From NCBI GenBank assembly GCA_041399065.1, contig JAWKTN010000002.1, forward strand, positions 1,178,001-1,242,000: 64,000 nucleotides of DNA, in the 5' to 3' direction. The notes beneath the pieces were generated by a model, which was not told the origin of the DNA, made no database searches, and saw only the letters and a list, made by a program, of their open reading frames with translations. A program made the translations under genes and the position numbers. Of this stretch, positions 48,001-56,061 are shown piece by piece. Within the stretch, counting starts at the first letter, position 1, and every line of letters starts with the position of its first letter. This stretch comes from JAGQPD01 sp020426865. Its GTDB lineage: Bacteria; Planctomycetota; Planctomycetia; Pirellulales; Pirellulaceae.

Positions 48001-48376
48001 TCTTTATATCGGGAGTTCGGGACGTGCCATAGAATTGTGGGACTGGAAAATCACAGATTCTATCACCGCGACTTTTTTGGGAAACACGTCTCCGATCCAG
48101 CACATCCAAGAAGTTCGGGGTTCGCTGTTTGCTGTTGGCATCAACGGCGACACACTACTTTGGGATCTTCGCACAGGCAGCCCCTTGTTCCCCCTGAACT
48201 TACTGCTGCCAGATTGTCGTCTCTGTGAGCTGTCGACCGACGGAAAAGTCATCGTTTCACTGACGATGCGGCACGAACTGAACGTTGCACGGGCAATGCC
48301 ATTTGGTGGTGAGCGGCACGTCCCCTTAGCGGTCAACATCGACAACACAGAGCACGAGGACGGTACTTCGAAATAG
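45050..48376 (+). CDS. 3' part of the kinase-WD40 gene, with an IS-supplied ATG
   Basis: 1108 codons. The natural continuation of the kinase starts at 45066 (LGVTLFELVVGVKPF, RRIAAAAMAQDPEVRYATAT). A membrane span follows near residues 108-128 (AITASAVLLCLTVLATYLWV), then a long region with WD40-like blades (VNCISLSGDGTRLATSGDDG, TVCVWDLASHDELLRFRAHD, CYAAINQDGDNATIVWDID type). The right end of the insertion sequence supplies an in-frame ATG at 45050 (MCGKGALGVTL), so the membrane and WD40 parts could be made without the kinase N-lobe. Expression is unproven; otherwise it is the second half of a pseudogene. No internal stop or frameshift is seen. Confidence 0.75.
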   Translation: MCGKGALGVTLFELVVGVKPFSATGRDTLMKQIIRGDVTCTGRILRETSRDLRRIAAAAMAQDPEVRYATATELADDLSRFLRGEPVLARQPSITSRCWKWLRRNHTIAITASAVLLCLTVLATYLWVLNKQLLESNELYRATVLATSLQNAHWAYLDGDLSQADAILQQIRPTGPVRADSAYAWQLLHDAIRSRSFKSHVSDQPLYCIIAHPDREHYIAAGAASELFLLDMKTLEVVDSWPTSQVEVNCISLSGDGTRLATSGDDGTVCVWDLASHDELLRFRAHDTVVYLAQFADRDRMLVTHGTERVIRIWNSVDGSAIGRVECHSESVTALDVSDDGRYFCSAGKNGDVWLTDTRNLASSSYLARVDGRIDDLVFRGLDEPVLTVFNDVICYLMTSTDGSNKELDPTASNVSHTSFFGFDRYCSVDYCAEQRTIVAGNRSGLITQLTLPKTSVHFSSPDQREIIWCEGSSNGARTVAAASDSVAWIEHTERKTVQRVVFDAETMSSGGRSTERFGFRHDGKQLVVGNTLFSPNELTGNWQVVHRFNVEKLVESANFSPHGNSLFLRTESEVVLADTSDYTTRNIALPDGVRVTTCCWSQNGWEIWLGCIGGELLRIDTRQDAIEVLGVMPDPIEDIAACQSVVALAFTTGTVGLYDTHLACIRKRFRPPGKLLPITQVGMTTHGRVILASSNGILYGWDAGNEELLFSRTCRSDVPFRYHDGRIVVVDEADVVHRISDLPLDHPKKINRRKSHNGRVFDVMLTDVGACVSVGADGTVSSEFREDNGEYRWFRDEEDDCDDACLLGDSRRVLVTSRDNELSIVDLATGKRSKLRSTNVNDNDKWIVACYDAKRDLIYAQNTSSALCVFDARTLVHQDRIALDELGPITSMRISPGGAILFADRSSSLLQPPRCWDLAKRAPAFSGLRDTTMRCCFSSCGRYAAINQDGDNATIVWDIDSRRQLAKRRGDASAICFTHDGHGLYIGSSGRAIELWDWKITDSITATFLGNTSPIQHIQEVRGSLFAVGINGDTLLWDLRTGSPLFPLNLLLPDCRLCELSTDGKVIVSLTMRHELNVARAMPFGGERHVPLAVNIDNTEHEDGTSK

Positions 48377-48563
48377 TATCCACATAAGGTCGTCGGATCA
48401 GCCGACGGCCGTTGCTTTTTCCGTCGCCCAGACTGCCGTCTTGTCGCTTTCTTGAATCAGCCATAGGGCGGAAATAACCGCGTTCTTTGGCCACATACCA
48501 GCCAACCTTTAGCGGAACGCCAATTCCACTATGAACACGAGCGTAAAGCCATTGAGTCGTCAC
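48333..48563 (-). CDS. Doubtful small ORF
   Basis: A 76-codon minus-strand frame reads TTQWLYARVHSGIGVPLKVG and WYVAKERGYFRPMADSRK. The first 45 residues look protein-like, but the frame runs through the terminator at 48388 and overlaps the WD40 gene end. No family recognised. Confidence 0.22.
   Translation of the reverse strand: MTTQWLYARVHSGIGVPLKVGWYVAKERGYFRPMADSRKRQDGSLGDGKSNGRRLIRRPYVDTISKYRPRALCCRC
48388..48420 (+). terminator. Rho-independent-type terminator after the WD40 half
   Basis: GGTCGTCGG (48388-48396) and CCGACGGCC (48402-48410) pair over 9 bp with one G-U, around a 5-base loop, followed by a T-run at 48416-48420. It begins 12 bp after the stop codon. Confidence 0.65.
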
Positions 48564-48616
48564 ATACTCTTGTCGTTCGGCGAGAACTTCATAAGGAGTC
48601 GTTCCAGCTGTCAGAG

Positions 48617-49288
48617 TTGGGTAATCGATTTAACCCGATCAAGGGCATCCGCGAACGGCGAGGTTGGACCCAGGCAATGCTCGCGAAGAAGTCTGGGTAT
48701 AGCCTGCGAGCTGTGAATAAGGCCGAAGCTGGCGGAACTCTGTCAGTAGAGACAATCGGTATTCTCGCGGAAGCCCTGACAACCGAGGACGATCCTGTCT
48801 ACGCAGAGGACCTTATCACCGACCAACGCAGGTTGGCACGCCAATTCCTCGACGCCTATACCAAACATGGCATCGCGATGCTCGACCATTGCCATGAAAT
48901 CTTCGATCCTGACGTTGTACTGAGAGTCGATGGCGACCCCGATGAAAGCCCAATTGCCGGCGAATACTACGGATTGGACGGTTTTCAGGACTTCCTCAAT
49001 CGCTTCTTCCATTTTTTTCGACGCGCCGAAGATTCACTCTTCGAGCAGGCAGAAATGCTGGTATCCGATACGTCCGTGGCGCTGATAGGGAAAGAGAAGC
49101 TCTGTCTGGTCGGAACTGTACCGGATCCGGACGACCCGGGTGGATTATTGGTACTGCATCTCCACTTCTCTGGCGGCAAGATCGTGCGCGTCGACGACCG
49201 GTACGAGGCAAACGGGTTGAAACACTACATACTCGACCGAATCGACGATTTTCGAAGGCTGCAAGATGAGGCCGACTTCCATCCGTAG
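48617..49288 (+). CDS. XRE-type HTH regulator with SnoaL-like domain
   Basis: 223 residues if started at the TTG at 48617; no ATG or GTG precedes the DNA-binding domain in this frame. Residues about 8-60 are an XRE helix-turn-helix (IKGIRERRGWTQAMLAKKSG, YSLRAVNKAEAGGTLSVETI). The rest is a cystatin-like SnoaL fold (LARQFLDAYTKHGIAMLDHC, FQDFLNRFFHFFRRAEDS, LVLHLHFSGGKIVRVDDRYE), usual for small-ligand binding. Likely a ligand-responsive repressor. Fusion of these two domains is found in several planctomycete proteins. Confidence 0.78.
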   Translation: MGNRFNPIKGIRERRGWTQAMLAKKSGYSLRAVNKAEAGGTLSVETIGILAEALTTEDDPVYAEDLITDQRRLARQFLDAYTKHGIAMLDHCHEIFDPDVVLRVDGDPDESPIAGEYYGLDGFQDFLNRFFHFFRRAEDSLFEQAEMLVSDTSVALIGKEKLCLVGTVPDPDDPGGLLVLHLHFSGGKIVRVDDRYEANGLKHYILDRIDDFRRLQDEADFHP

Positions 49289-49478
49289 TTCGCAAATCTC
49301 CTCGCTGTTCCCGTCCGACGATCTCTTGCCATTGAAGTGGCACACCATGGGCTGATGAAAATCGCGATGATCACCGACTTTGGCGTGCGAAATCTGTTGC
49401 GCAAGAAACGTCAATTCTGCTGCCGCCGCCTCACCCTACCCTTCTCCCGTCGCAATGGGCGACAAATGCCCCAAAGGG

Positions 49479-49721
49479 CTACGCGATTTCCATCAGTTCT
49501 TCGGCGATGCACTCGTCGCCGTTGCGATCGCACGCGAGTTGGTCGGTCCCTTCCGCTTCCATCAGTTCTTCGGCGATGCACTCGTCGCCGCCACGATCGC
49601 ACGCAAGTAGCGTGGCCGAGCGAGTTGTGCTGACGCTGGTTGCTAACCCGCAATCTTGGCTGCTCGTGAGAAGTGTGAAAGTAGCTAGGGCAAACAGGGC
49701 CGCGAGGGTTGTCGTACGCAT
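49479..49721 (-). CDS. Small secreted peptide with a duplicated acidic Cys motif
   Basis: 80 residues from the ATG at 49721, which begins a clean signal peptide (RTTTLAALFALATFTLLTSS). The C-terminal 42 residues are two copies of a 23-residue unit: ACDRGGDECIAEELME and ACDRNGDECIAEELME. The DNA of the copies is also nearly identical. Each unit has two Cys and a cluster of acidic residues, so metal binding or disulfide pairing is possible. An upstream in-frame start at 49841 would hide the signal peptide. No family is recognised. Confidence 0.65.
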   Translation of the reverse strand: MRTTTLAALFALATFTLLTSSQDCGLATSVSTTRSATLLACDRGGDECIAEELMEAEGTDQLACDRNGDECIAEELMEIA

Positions 49722-49921
49722 GACTTTCTTCCTTTTTGGAAAGTTGTTTCGGCTGGTTATCGCTTCTAATACTCCAAGCGAGCCCCGACCTCCTAAATGA
49801 AAAACAAATCCCAGAAGTTTCTCAAAAAGCCACAACCTCATATCTATTAAGCACTTACGGAGAGACGTGTCGGCAGCGCCAACGGCCGGCGGGGTATCGA
49901 CGTTGATTCTGACGGCGCCAG

Positions 49922-52036
49922 TTACTCAGTAACGATCACGACGAGTCCCGGTGCGTCAACATCCGGCCGCCCGGGAATCGCGACCCAGGTGAGCGCTCCG
50001 TTGCAGGTCTTCTCGGTCACCGGATCCATGAATTCTTCTAAGATCACGGCCGACGTCCGATGATCATCGGGCAAGGTCAATGTCGCCGGATCGACGTAGC
50101 AGGACCGGTCGTTCGCCAACCGATCGTGACCCAGCACCAGGCCTGGCCGATGCTCGATTTCGTCTTCCCGCATGTCCACGACCATCGCCCCCTTCTGGTC
50201 CAGAAAATCCCCCATCTCAAAACTCATGGAGATCACGGCCAGCACAGTGTCTTCGGTTCCGACCTCCGTCGCGAGTTCCACGACGGGCACAGAGAAGGCT
50301 ACCATCGGATGATTCGTCACGGTGCTGCGATAGGCCGTGGACAAGTGCGGGCGGTTCAAAGGCCGAACGTCGTTGCCGGCGCCATCGACGGGCAAATCGT
50401 GGTCACCGCCGTGGAAATAGTTGCGATGGGCAAACGACTGACCGATGTTCTTCCGGGCATACGGGACACGTGCGATTTGTTTTCCAGCGGCACTCGTAAT
50501 AAACCAGCTCGTCCAACGCTTCTTCACCGACGTATCGATATGAAGCAAGCGTCGTTCCAGCCAATGTTGAACTCGATCGTCATCGTCCTGGGAACCTTGC
50601 TCTGCCTGCGACTTGATGGCGTCAATCAAGGCAGGATCTTCGGCGGCCGCTTCCAGCAACAACCAGCGCACTTCCATCTCGTATCCGATTGAACGGGCCA
50701 GGTTCTCTGCCGAATTGCGCAGATTGTGGTCGCGGGCAACCTGGGCCGCCTCGAGCGAACGAATTGCTGCCTGGCGCGCCTCCGCTTCACGGTGCGCCGA
50801 ATTCCGCAGAGTCAGACTGGCGAACGTTGCCACCAACGCCAACAGTACCACCGCACCGCCCACTGATTGTGCGGCAAACCGATTTCGCCGCCCCCATCGT
50901 GCAACCTTACGCAATAGCGGCTCCCGAAAAACCGAGACCGCGGCATCGTCCAAGTAGCGTTCCACATCGTCCGCTAGGACGGTGGCCGTTTCGTATCGAT
51001 GCGACGGATGCAGGGACATCGCGCAAAGGCAGATCGCCTCCAGTGCTTTCGGGACACCCTTGTGGCGTTCGGACGGTTTCGGGAACCGTCCTTCCATGAT
51101 ATCGCGCTCGATGTCCGCCCGCTCGTTGCCGGAGAACGGTGCTTCGCCCGTCAATAGCTTGTAGAGTGTCGCACCTAAGCTATAGATATCGCACGCCGGC
51201 GTTGTCGTACCATTGCCAATTTGTTCCGGACTCATGTAAGCCAGCGTGCCTGCTCCTCGTCCGAAGGACGATTGCGAACTTCCCGCGGTTGGTCGCAGCG
51301 AGCGCTCGGAATGCTCCCGGAACAACCCCTGTCGTTCGACGGGCACCGCCAACCCCCAGTCAACGACGAGAGTCTCGCCGAAACGCCCCAACATGATATT
51401 GGCCGGCTTGATATCTCGATGCACGATCCCACGATTGTGCGCGTACGCAATCGTATGACATACAGACGCGAAGCTTTTCAACAAACGACGGAAGTGCGTT
51501 CGCGACTGCTCAGTGCGAGTAGCTTGTGCATGATAGTCACGAATCTCGTCGTCCAACGTCCCTCCTTCGACATACCGCATGTAGTAAAAAGGGATCCCAC
51601 CGGCAGATTGCCCGATCCCGTAAAGCGGTACGACCCCAGGGTGCTGTAATCGACCGGTGACTTCCATCTCAACCGCGAACCGCGCCCGCGAATCGTCATC
51701 CCGCAACAACCCGGCGTCAATGAACTTGACGGCGACATCGCGATTCAGTTCACGCGTCCGACCACGAAACACGACCCCTTGAGCGCCTTGCTTGTCTTTG
51801 GTGAGTGGCTGCAGGTCCGTGATTTCTTCGATCGACTTCACGGTTTCTTCGGCGTCAATCGTAGCCGGTTGATTGTGAAACGACTCGAATTTCAGAATCG
51901 CGTTGATCTTCTGCTGGACGATCGCCAACAGGTCGGGGAAGTCGCGACAGAGCTCGTCCAGCTGCACTGGGTTGCCAGATTTGCGAGCCGTATCCCATTG
52001 TTCCACAAAGTCGAAGACCTGATCCTCATCCAACAT
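49922..52036 (-). CDS. Transmembrane Ser/Thr kinase with Cache-like sensor domain
   Basis: 704 residues. The kinase domain spans about residues 70-350: GAQGVVFRGRTREL (degenerate glycine loop), RDVAVKFIDAG (Lys), HRDIKPANIMLG (catalytic loop), VVDWGLAVPV (DWG in place of DFG) and GTLAYMSPEQIGNG. A membrane span follows near residue 400 (GGAVVLLALVATFASLTL). The outside part has SFAHRNYFHGGD and AYRSTVTNHPMVAFSVPV, the signature of dCache-type ligand-sensing domains. It starts 26 bp after a sigma factor gene in the same direction. A signal-driven kinase that acts on the sigma factor is the natural reading. Confidence 0.88.
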   Translation of the reverse strand: MLDEDQVFDFVEQWDTARKSGNPVQLDELCRDFPDLLAIVQQKINAILKFESFHNQPATIDAEETVKSIEEITDLQPLTKDKQGAQGVVFRGRTRELNRDVAVKFIDAGLLRDDDSRARFAVEMEVTGRLQHPGVVPLYGIGQSAGGIPFYYMRYVEGGTLDDEIRDYHAQATRTEQSRTHFRRLLKSFASVCHTIAYAHNRGIVHRDIKPANIMLGRFGETLVVDWGLAVPVERQGLFREHSERSLRPTAGSSQSSFGRGAGTLAYMSPEQIGNGTTTPACDIYSLGATLYKLLTGEAPFSGNERADIERDIMEGRFPKPSERHKGVPKALEAICLCAMSLHPSHRYETATVLADDVERYLDDAAVSVFREPLLRKVARWGRRNRFAAQSVGGAVVLLALVATFASLTLRNSAHREAEARQAAIRSLEAAQVARDHNLRNSAENLARSIGYEMEVRWLLLEAAAEDPALIDAIKSQAEQGSQDDDDRVQHWLERRLLHIDTSVKKRWTSWFITSAAGKQIARVPYARKNIGQSFAHRNYFHGGDHDLPVDGAGNDVRPLNRPHLSTAYRSTVTNHPMVAFSVPVVELATEVGTEDTVLAVISMSFEMGDFLDQKGAMVVDMREDEIEHRPGLVLGHDRLANDRSCYVDPATLTLPDDHRTSAVILEEFMDPVTEKTCNGALTWVAIPGRPDVDAPGLVVIVTE

Positions 52037-52062
52037 CGCTTGGTTCCCTGTGAAATCGAGGT

Positions 52063-52686
52063 TCAGGTGAGGAATTCGCCCAGGCGCGATGTGGCTTGGA
52101 GGTAGCGTTTGCGTACGGTGGGTTGTGAGAGTTTGGCGATTTCGCCGGCTTCTTTCATACTGAGCCCAAAGTAATAGATCATTTCGAAAATCTCACGCTC
52201 TTCGCTAGGCAGCGTGTTAACGGCTTCGTGAAACTCGGTCCACGCCGCGATACGCTGTGGATCGGTGGTGACCTCGCCGCACTCAACAAGATGCTGCTCC
52301 TCTTCGCCGTCGCGACGACCAACCGACGTGTGATGGTGTTTTCCCAACCCATGCGGACCGTGGTAGTGACGGGCCAAATCCCGCAATTCCCATCGCATAT
52401 GCTGGGCGGCCAATCGCAGAAAATGCCGGGCGTCCGTCAGTCCGACGGACTCCAGTGCCGATAACAGCCGCATGGATGCGCGGGCCACGAGATCGTCCGT
52501 CTGTTCCCAGCGCGCCACACCGGGAAACTGCTTAAGCAGATGCACCGCCAATCGGCTCATTCGTCGATGCGCCGCGTGGAATAACTCGTCACGTGCCGTT
52601 TCGTCTCCCCGACGTAATCGGTCAACCCAGCGCTGGATCGACTGAGTTTCCGTCCCGAGATTCTCTCGTCCGCTGTCTTGATCCAT
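52063..52686 (-). CDS. ECF-type sigma factor paired with the Cache kinase
   Basis: 207 residues from the ATG at 52686 (MDQDSGRENLGTETQSIQRW); an ATG at 52704 would add six. Region 2: RDELFHAAHRRMSRLAVHLL, WEQTDDLVARASMRLLSALE. Region 4: TLPSEEREIFEMIYYFGLSM, KEAGEIAKLSQPTVRKRYLQ. The wide spacing with a basic linker (HYHGPHGLGKHHHTS) is seen in planctomycete sigma factors linked to kinases. First gene of the operon with the kinase at 49922. Confidence 0.88.
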   Translation of the reverse strand: MDQDSGRENLGTETQSIQRWVDRLRRGDETARDELFHAAHRRMSRLAVHLLKQFPGVARWEQTDDLVARASMRLLSALESVGLTDARHFLRLAAQHMRWELRDLARHYHGPHGLGKHHHTSVGRRDGEEEQHLVECGEVTTDPQRIAAWTEFHEAVNTLPSEEREIFEMIYYFGLSMKEAGEIAKLSQPTVRKRYLQATSRLGEFLT

Positions 52687-53010
52687 ATTGCCTCGATGGA
52701 ACATTGCCGCTTATGCGTCCAGATGCTTACTGTCGCATTCCAATGCGATTCGGACTGCCTGGACATTCTGTGTTGGGCGGATTTGCCGCCACCATGGTTC
52801 TTGACGTTACGCAACACCTCCTAATTTATCTACCCGCGAAAGGTCCGCAACTCCGCCCTTCATTTTCACAGATTTCGCCAAATTTCCTACCATTGCCCCA
52901 AATCGGTTGCCCTGGTTGACACTACTATGGCGAATTCGTGTTCTCTAATAACATAGTGCGGTGAATCGGCCCTGATCCGAAGATGCGGCCCTCACTACGA
53001 AAGCAAACCG

Positions 53011-54807
53011 ATGATGTCAATGTCTCGCGAGAAAACCTTGAAGGTTGTCAGTATTCTGGTGGCAGCCATGGCTGCTGCAGCCACTCTTGTGCTTGTCTTG
53101 CACCATCTTGCCGGGATGGAATTGCCAGGATGCGGACCGACATCCGCATGCGCAGAATTGGCCAGTAGCCCTTGGGGAAACGTTGTGGGGTGGCCGGTCT
53201 CGCTTCTCGGCTTGGCCTACTTCCTGGGAGTAACGGTCGCGTACACCGTCACCTTGCGTCGCGGAATTCCGCTCCTCGCACAATTGGTTTTGTTCGCTGG
53301 CGGTATCGTGTCCCTCGCCTTTTTGGGAATTATTGCGTTCGAAGGAAAATGGTGCGTATATTGCTTGGTCATTCATGCCTGTAATCTCTCGCTTGTGGGA
53401 TTGACCCTGGCGCAAAGGTCTTCCACATCGACGCTCGTGTGGACAAGTAGTTTTGGATCGACCTTCCTTGTCGTAAGTGCGATCTTGGCGATCGTCCTCT
53501 TTCGTCATGCCGACCGCATTACTCAACGTCAACGAGATCAAACGGAACAATCCATATCAGCGATACTTGACCAGACGCAGAACGACTCAGACGCCGTACC
53601 GCCAACGGACGGCGGGTTTGCCGGGCGCTATCGCCAAGGACCGGAAGAGGCCGCCGTGCGGCTGGTCGTGTTTCACGACTATCAGTGTAAGGAATGCCTG
53701 GAATTGGATACCGAGCTGGCACTGATGCTAAAACAATACCCGACCGTATCGGTAACGGTGCTCCACTATCCCCTGTGCAGCCAGTGTAACGACACCGTGA
53801 CTTTGGAATTCTTGCACAAACAGGCGTGTGATGCAGCCTACCTCGCTGAAGCAGCGGGACAACTTGCAGGAGGCGAAGTATTCTGGAAAGTCCACCGTTG
53901 GCTGATTGAACATAAGGCCAAAATCGACGATCCCGATCTCGATCGATTGTGTCGCGAGTGTGGACTCACCCTTGAAGAACTTACCGCTGCCGGCAGCGAT
54001 GAGCGAGTTCGCAAGGTTGTTCTTTCCGATATCGCGTTAGCCAATTCCCTGGGCGCTACAGGAACACCCTTTGTATTTCTAAACGGAGTGGAAGTGCGCG
54101 GAGCCGCCGGCAATCCCGGTAATGTAAGACTCGCCGTTGAAAGTGTATTGGCAAGTGCACCTCCTCCGCACACTTCAGCGTGGGACCGACGACCTCCGGT
54201 GGCTGCCGAGCGGTTGATCACAGAGTGGTTAGCCGCAGAACCGGTGACCCTGCCGGAACGGGAGTCAGCACGACTTGTATTTGGCGACGTGTCCGCAGAA
54301 AGCCGTGTGCTGCTGTTCCTCGAACCGAGCGCCCGCGATGCCCTGCAACTTTGGAATCTCGCCAAGCGCCTGCCCGCTCTTCATTCGGACGTCCGGGTGG
54401 AAGTGTACCTCTTTCCCATCAGTCGCGAACTCAATCCACGCTTCGCAAAATTGAAAACAGACATTTTCCCGCGCAGCACCGATCTTACGCGCCTCGTTGT
54501 CGCTTTGTCCGCTTCCGACACGGTGGACTCAACTGCTGCACTCGACTGGTGCCTTGCCACAGACAAGACTGCGGTAGGCGAAGCACTTTTTCATGCTGGC
54601 GCCGACCATTTTCAAGTATCACGTGAGGACCTGACGACAACACTCACAAACGCCGGCATAACTGAACAGATTGCATCCGATCTTGCCGCCGCCGAAGTCG
54701 CCCACATTACGTGGGCACCTGAGCTGATCGTGAACAAACGCCGCACCCCAACGACGATGGTTACCGCGGAAGTCATTGACGCGGTACTCCGCAGCACAAG
54801 GGAGTAG
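53011..54807 (+). CDS. VKOR-DsbA fusion thiol oxidoreductase
   Basis: 598 residues. Residues 10-165 are a four-helix vitamin K epoxide reductase domain with Cys pairs C41/C47 (GCGPTSACAEL) and C115/C118 (KWCVYC). After a linker, residues about 205-375 are a DsbA/thioredoxin-like domain with C226/C229 (DYQCKECLELD, where most relatives have CPxC) and a cis-Pro loop (ATGTPFVFLNG). A further pair C256/C259 lies in LCSQCN. The last 200 residues are a second thioredoxin-like region without CxxC (VLLFLEPSARDALQLWNLAK). It should reoxidise its own DsbA domain through quinone and form disulfides in exported proteins. Confidence 0.9.
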   Translation: MMSMSREKTLKVVSILVAAMAAAATLVLVLHHLAGMELPGCGPTSACAELASSPWGNVVGWPVSLLGLAYFLGVTVAYTVTLRRGIPLLAQLVLFAGGIVSLAFLGIIAFEGKWCVYCLVIHACNLSLVGLTLAQRSSTSTLVWTSSFGSTFLVVSAILAIVLFRHADRITQRQRDQTEQSISAILDQTQNDSDAVPPTDGGFAGRYRQGPEEAAVRLVVFHDYQCKECLELDTELALMLKQYPTVSVTVLHYPLCSQCNDTVTLEFLHKQACDAAYLAEAAGQLAGGEVFWKVHRWLIEHKAKIDDPDLDRLCRECGLTLEELTAAGSDERVRKVVLSDIALANSLGATGTPFVFLNGVEVRGAAGNPGNVRLAVESVLASAPPPHTSAWDRRPPVAAERLITEWLAAEPVTLPERESARLVFGDVSAESRVLLFLEPSARDALQLWNLAKRLPALHSDVRVEVYLFPISRELNPRFAKLKTDIFPRSTDLTRLVVALSASDTVDSTAALDWCLATDKTAVGEALFHAGADHFQVSREDLTTTLTNAGITEQIASDLAAAEVAHITWAPELIVNKRRTPTTMVTAEVIDAVLRSTRE

Positions 54808-54825
54808 CACTTTCGCAATGTATGT

Positions 54826-54841
54826 TTGAAACGCGTTTCAA
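54826..54841. repeat. 16-bp perfect palindrome
   Basis: TTGAAACGCGTTTCAA lies 18 bp after the VKOR-DsbA stop and 75 bp before the integrase stop. It has no T-run and may be a protein-binding site or a junction of the island. Confidence 0.45.
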
Positions 54842-54915
54842 CGCCATTGATTTCAAGTATCATTGTCGATCGACTGCTTTGTCGCCTTTTTGACAGCGTC
54901 GCGCAAATGTTGCTC

Positions 54916-55881
54916 TTAGTCAGCCAAATGGACGTAGACGCGATCGATCATCTCGGTTGACGTGCGGCCCATCAGTTCGGCAACGGTTGACGAATTGAGA
55001 CGGTTCATCACGGCAACGGTACCGAAGGTGTGTCGAAGCAGGTAGGGACAGACATCGGCGGCCAGGTTGCAGGCGTCCTTGATACGTTTCATGCGGAAGC
55101 GCACGGCGTTGGTGTTCCATGCTTGTCCTCTCGAGTTGACGAATACATTCTGCGAATTAGACCGTGTGCGCAAATATTTCATTAGCCGCTGCATCGCCGG
55201 CGTCAGGTAGATGACGCGAGGTTTCCGCGTCTTCTCACCGGTCTTGTGCTGAAATAGGATCCAGCGATCTTCCCGCACTTGGTCCCAAGTCAGACGATAG
55301 GCCTCTGAAGGACGACATCCGGTCTGGCGAAGTGACCACACCAGTATGCGGAACGGACCGTGGGCCTTGGACATGATCGCTTTGAATTCTTCCGGGGTGA
55401 GAGACCGTTGCCGAATTTTGCCTGGCGGAATCTTCATGCCTTTCAGTGGATTCGACGGGATGAGCCCTTCTTCGACACCCCATGACATTACGCGATGCGC
55501 CAGACGGCGGGCATTGTGTTCGGTTGTCTGGTTCCAAGTCGATTGCTTGTCCATCCACCAGGTGATGTGGTGAGGTTTCAACTCGCTAACAAGTCGTGGA
55601 CCACACGCTTCCGCGAATCGCTGACAATAGTAACGATGGTTGCGATACGTATCGGGCGCGCAGCGTTTTTGGGAATAGGCGAGAAACGATTCGACCAGAT
55701 CGGCAACGCGGGGCGTCGCAACATGCACGGGCTCATGTCGCACGGCCATCAGTTCGTGGAACTTGCGTTGCGCTTCGTCCTTGTTTTCGCGCCCTTTGGC
55801 CGAGCGATGTTTTCGCCCGGCAATCGTAATCATCCACCAACCGGTATCCTTGCGGAACCAAATCTTATTGGGTCGTGGCAC
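54916..55881 (-). CDS. Tyrosine-type site-specific integrase
   Basis: 321 residues. A SAM-like core-binding domain (about 55-145: DLVESFLAYSQKRCAPDTYR) precedes the catalytic domain: R190 (TGCRPSEA), K213 (HKTGEKTRK), R283 (YLLRHTFGTVAV) and the nucleophile Y316 (IDRVYVHL). The two His/Trp positions that usually complete the pentad are Y280 and R306 here. Such variation is known among planctomycete integrases. A tRNA 3'-end fragment lies about 180 bp upstream of its start, as expected for an att site. Confidence 0.88.
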   Translation of the reverse strand: MPRPNKIWFRKDTGWWMITIAGRKHRSAKGRENKDEAQRKFHELMAVRHEPVHVATPRVADLVESFLAYSQKRCAPDTYRNHRYYCQRFAEACGPRLVSELKPHHITWWMDKQSTWNQTTEHNARRLAHRVMSWGVEEGLIPSNPLKGMKIPPGKIRQRSLTPEEFKAIMSKAHGPFRILVWSLRQTGCRPSEAYRLTWDQVREDRWILFQHKTGEKTRKPRVIYLTPAMQRLMKYLRTRSNSQNVFVNSRGQAWNTNAVRFRMKRIKDACNLAADVCPYLLRHTFGTVAVMNRLNSSTVAELMGRTSTEMIDRVYVHLAD

Positions 55882-56061
55882 GACGAAACCTCCCAGCGCA
55901 GCTCAGATTGCAAAACACCTAGGCTGAACTTGCTGGGGTCGGCGACAAGGAGCCCACAACCGGTGCGAACGGGTGGGCTCACCGAAGATTCTACGTCGAG
56001 TTTGGTACGGAGTTTAGTACGGGCCCGAAATGGCTGTCGACGTAAGTCCTTACACAGTAAG

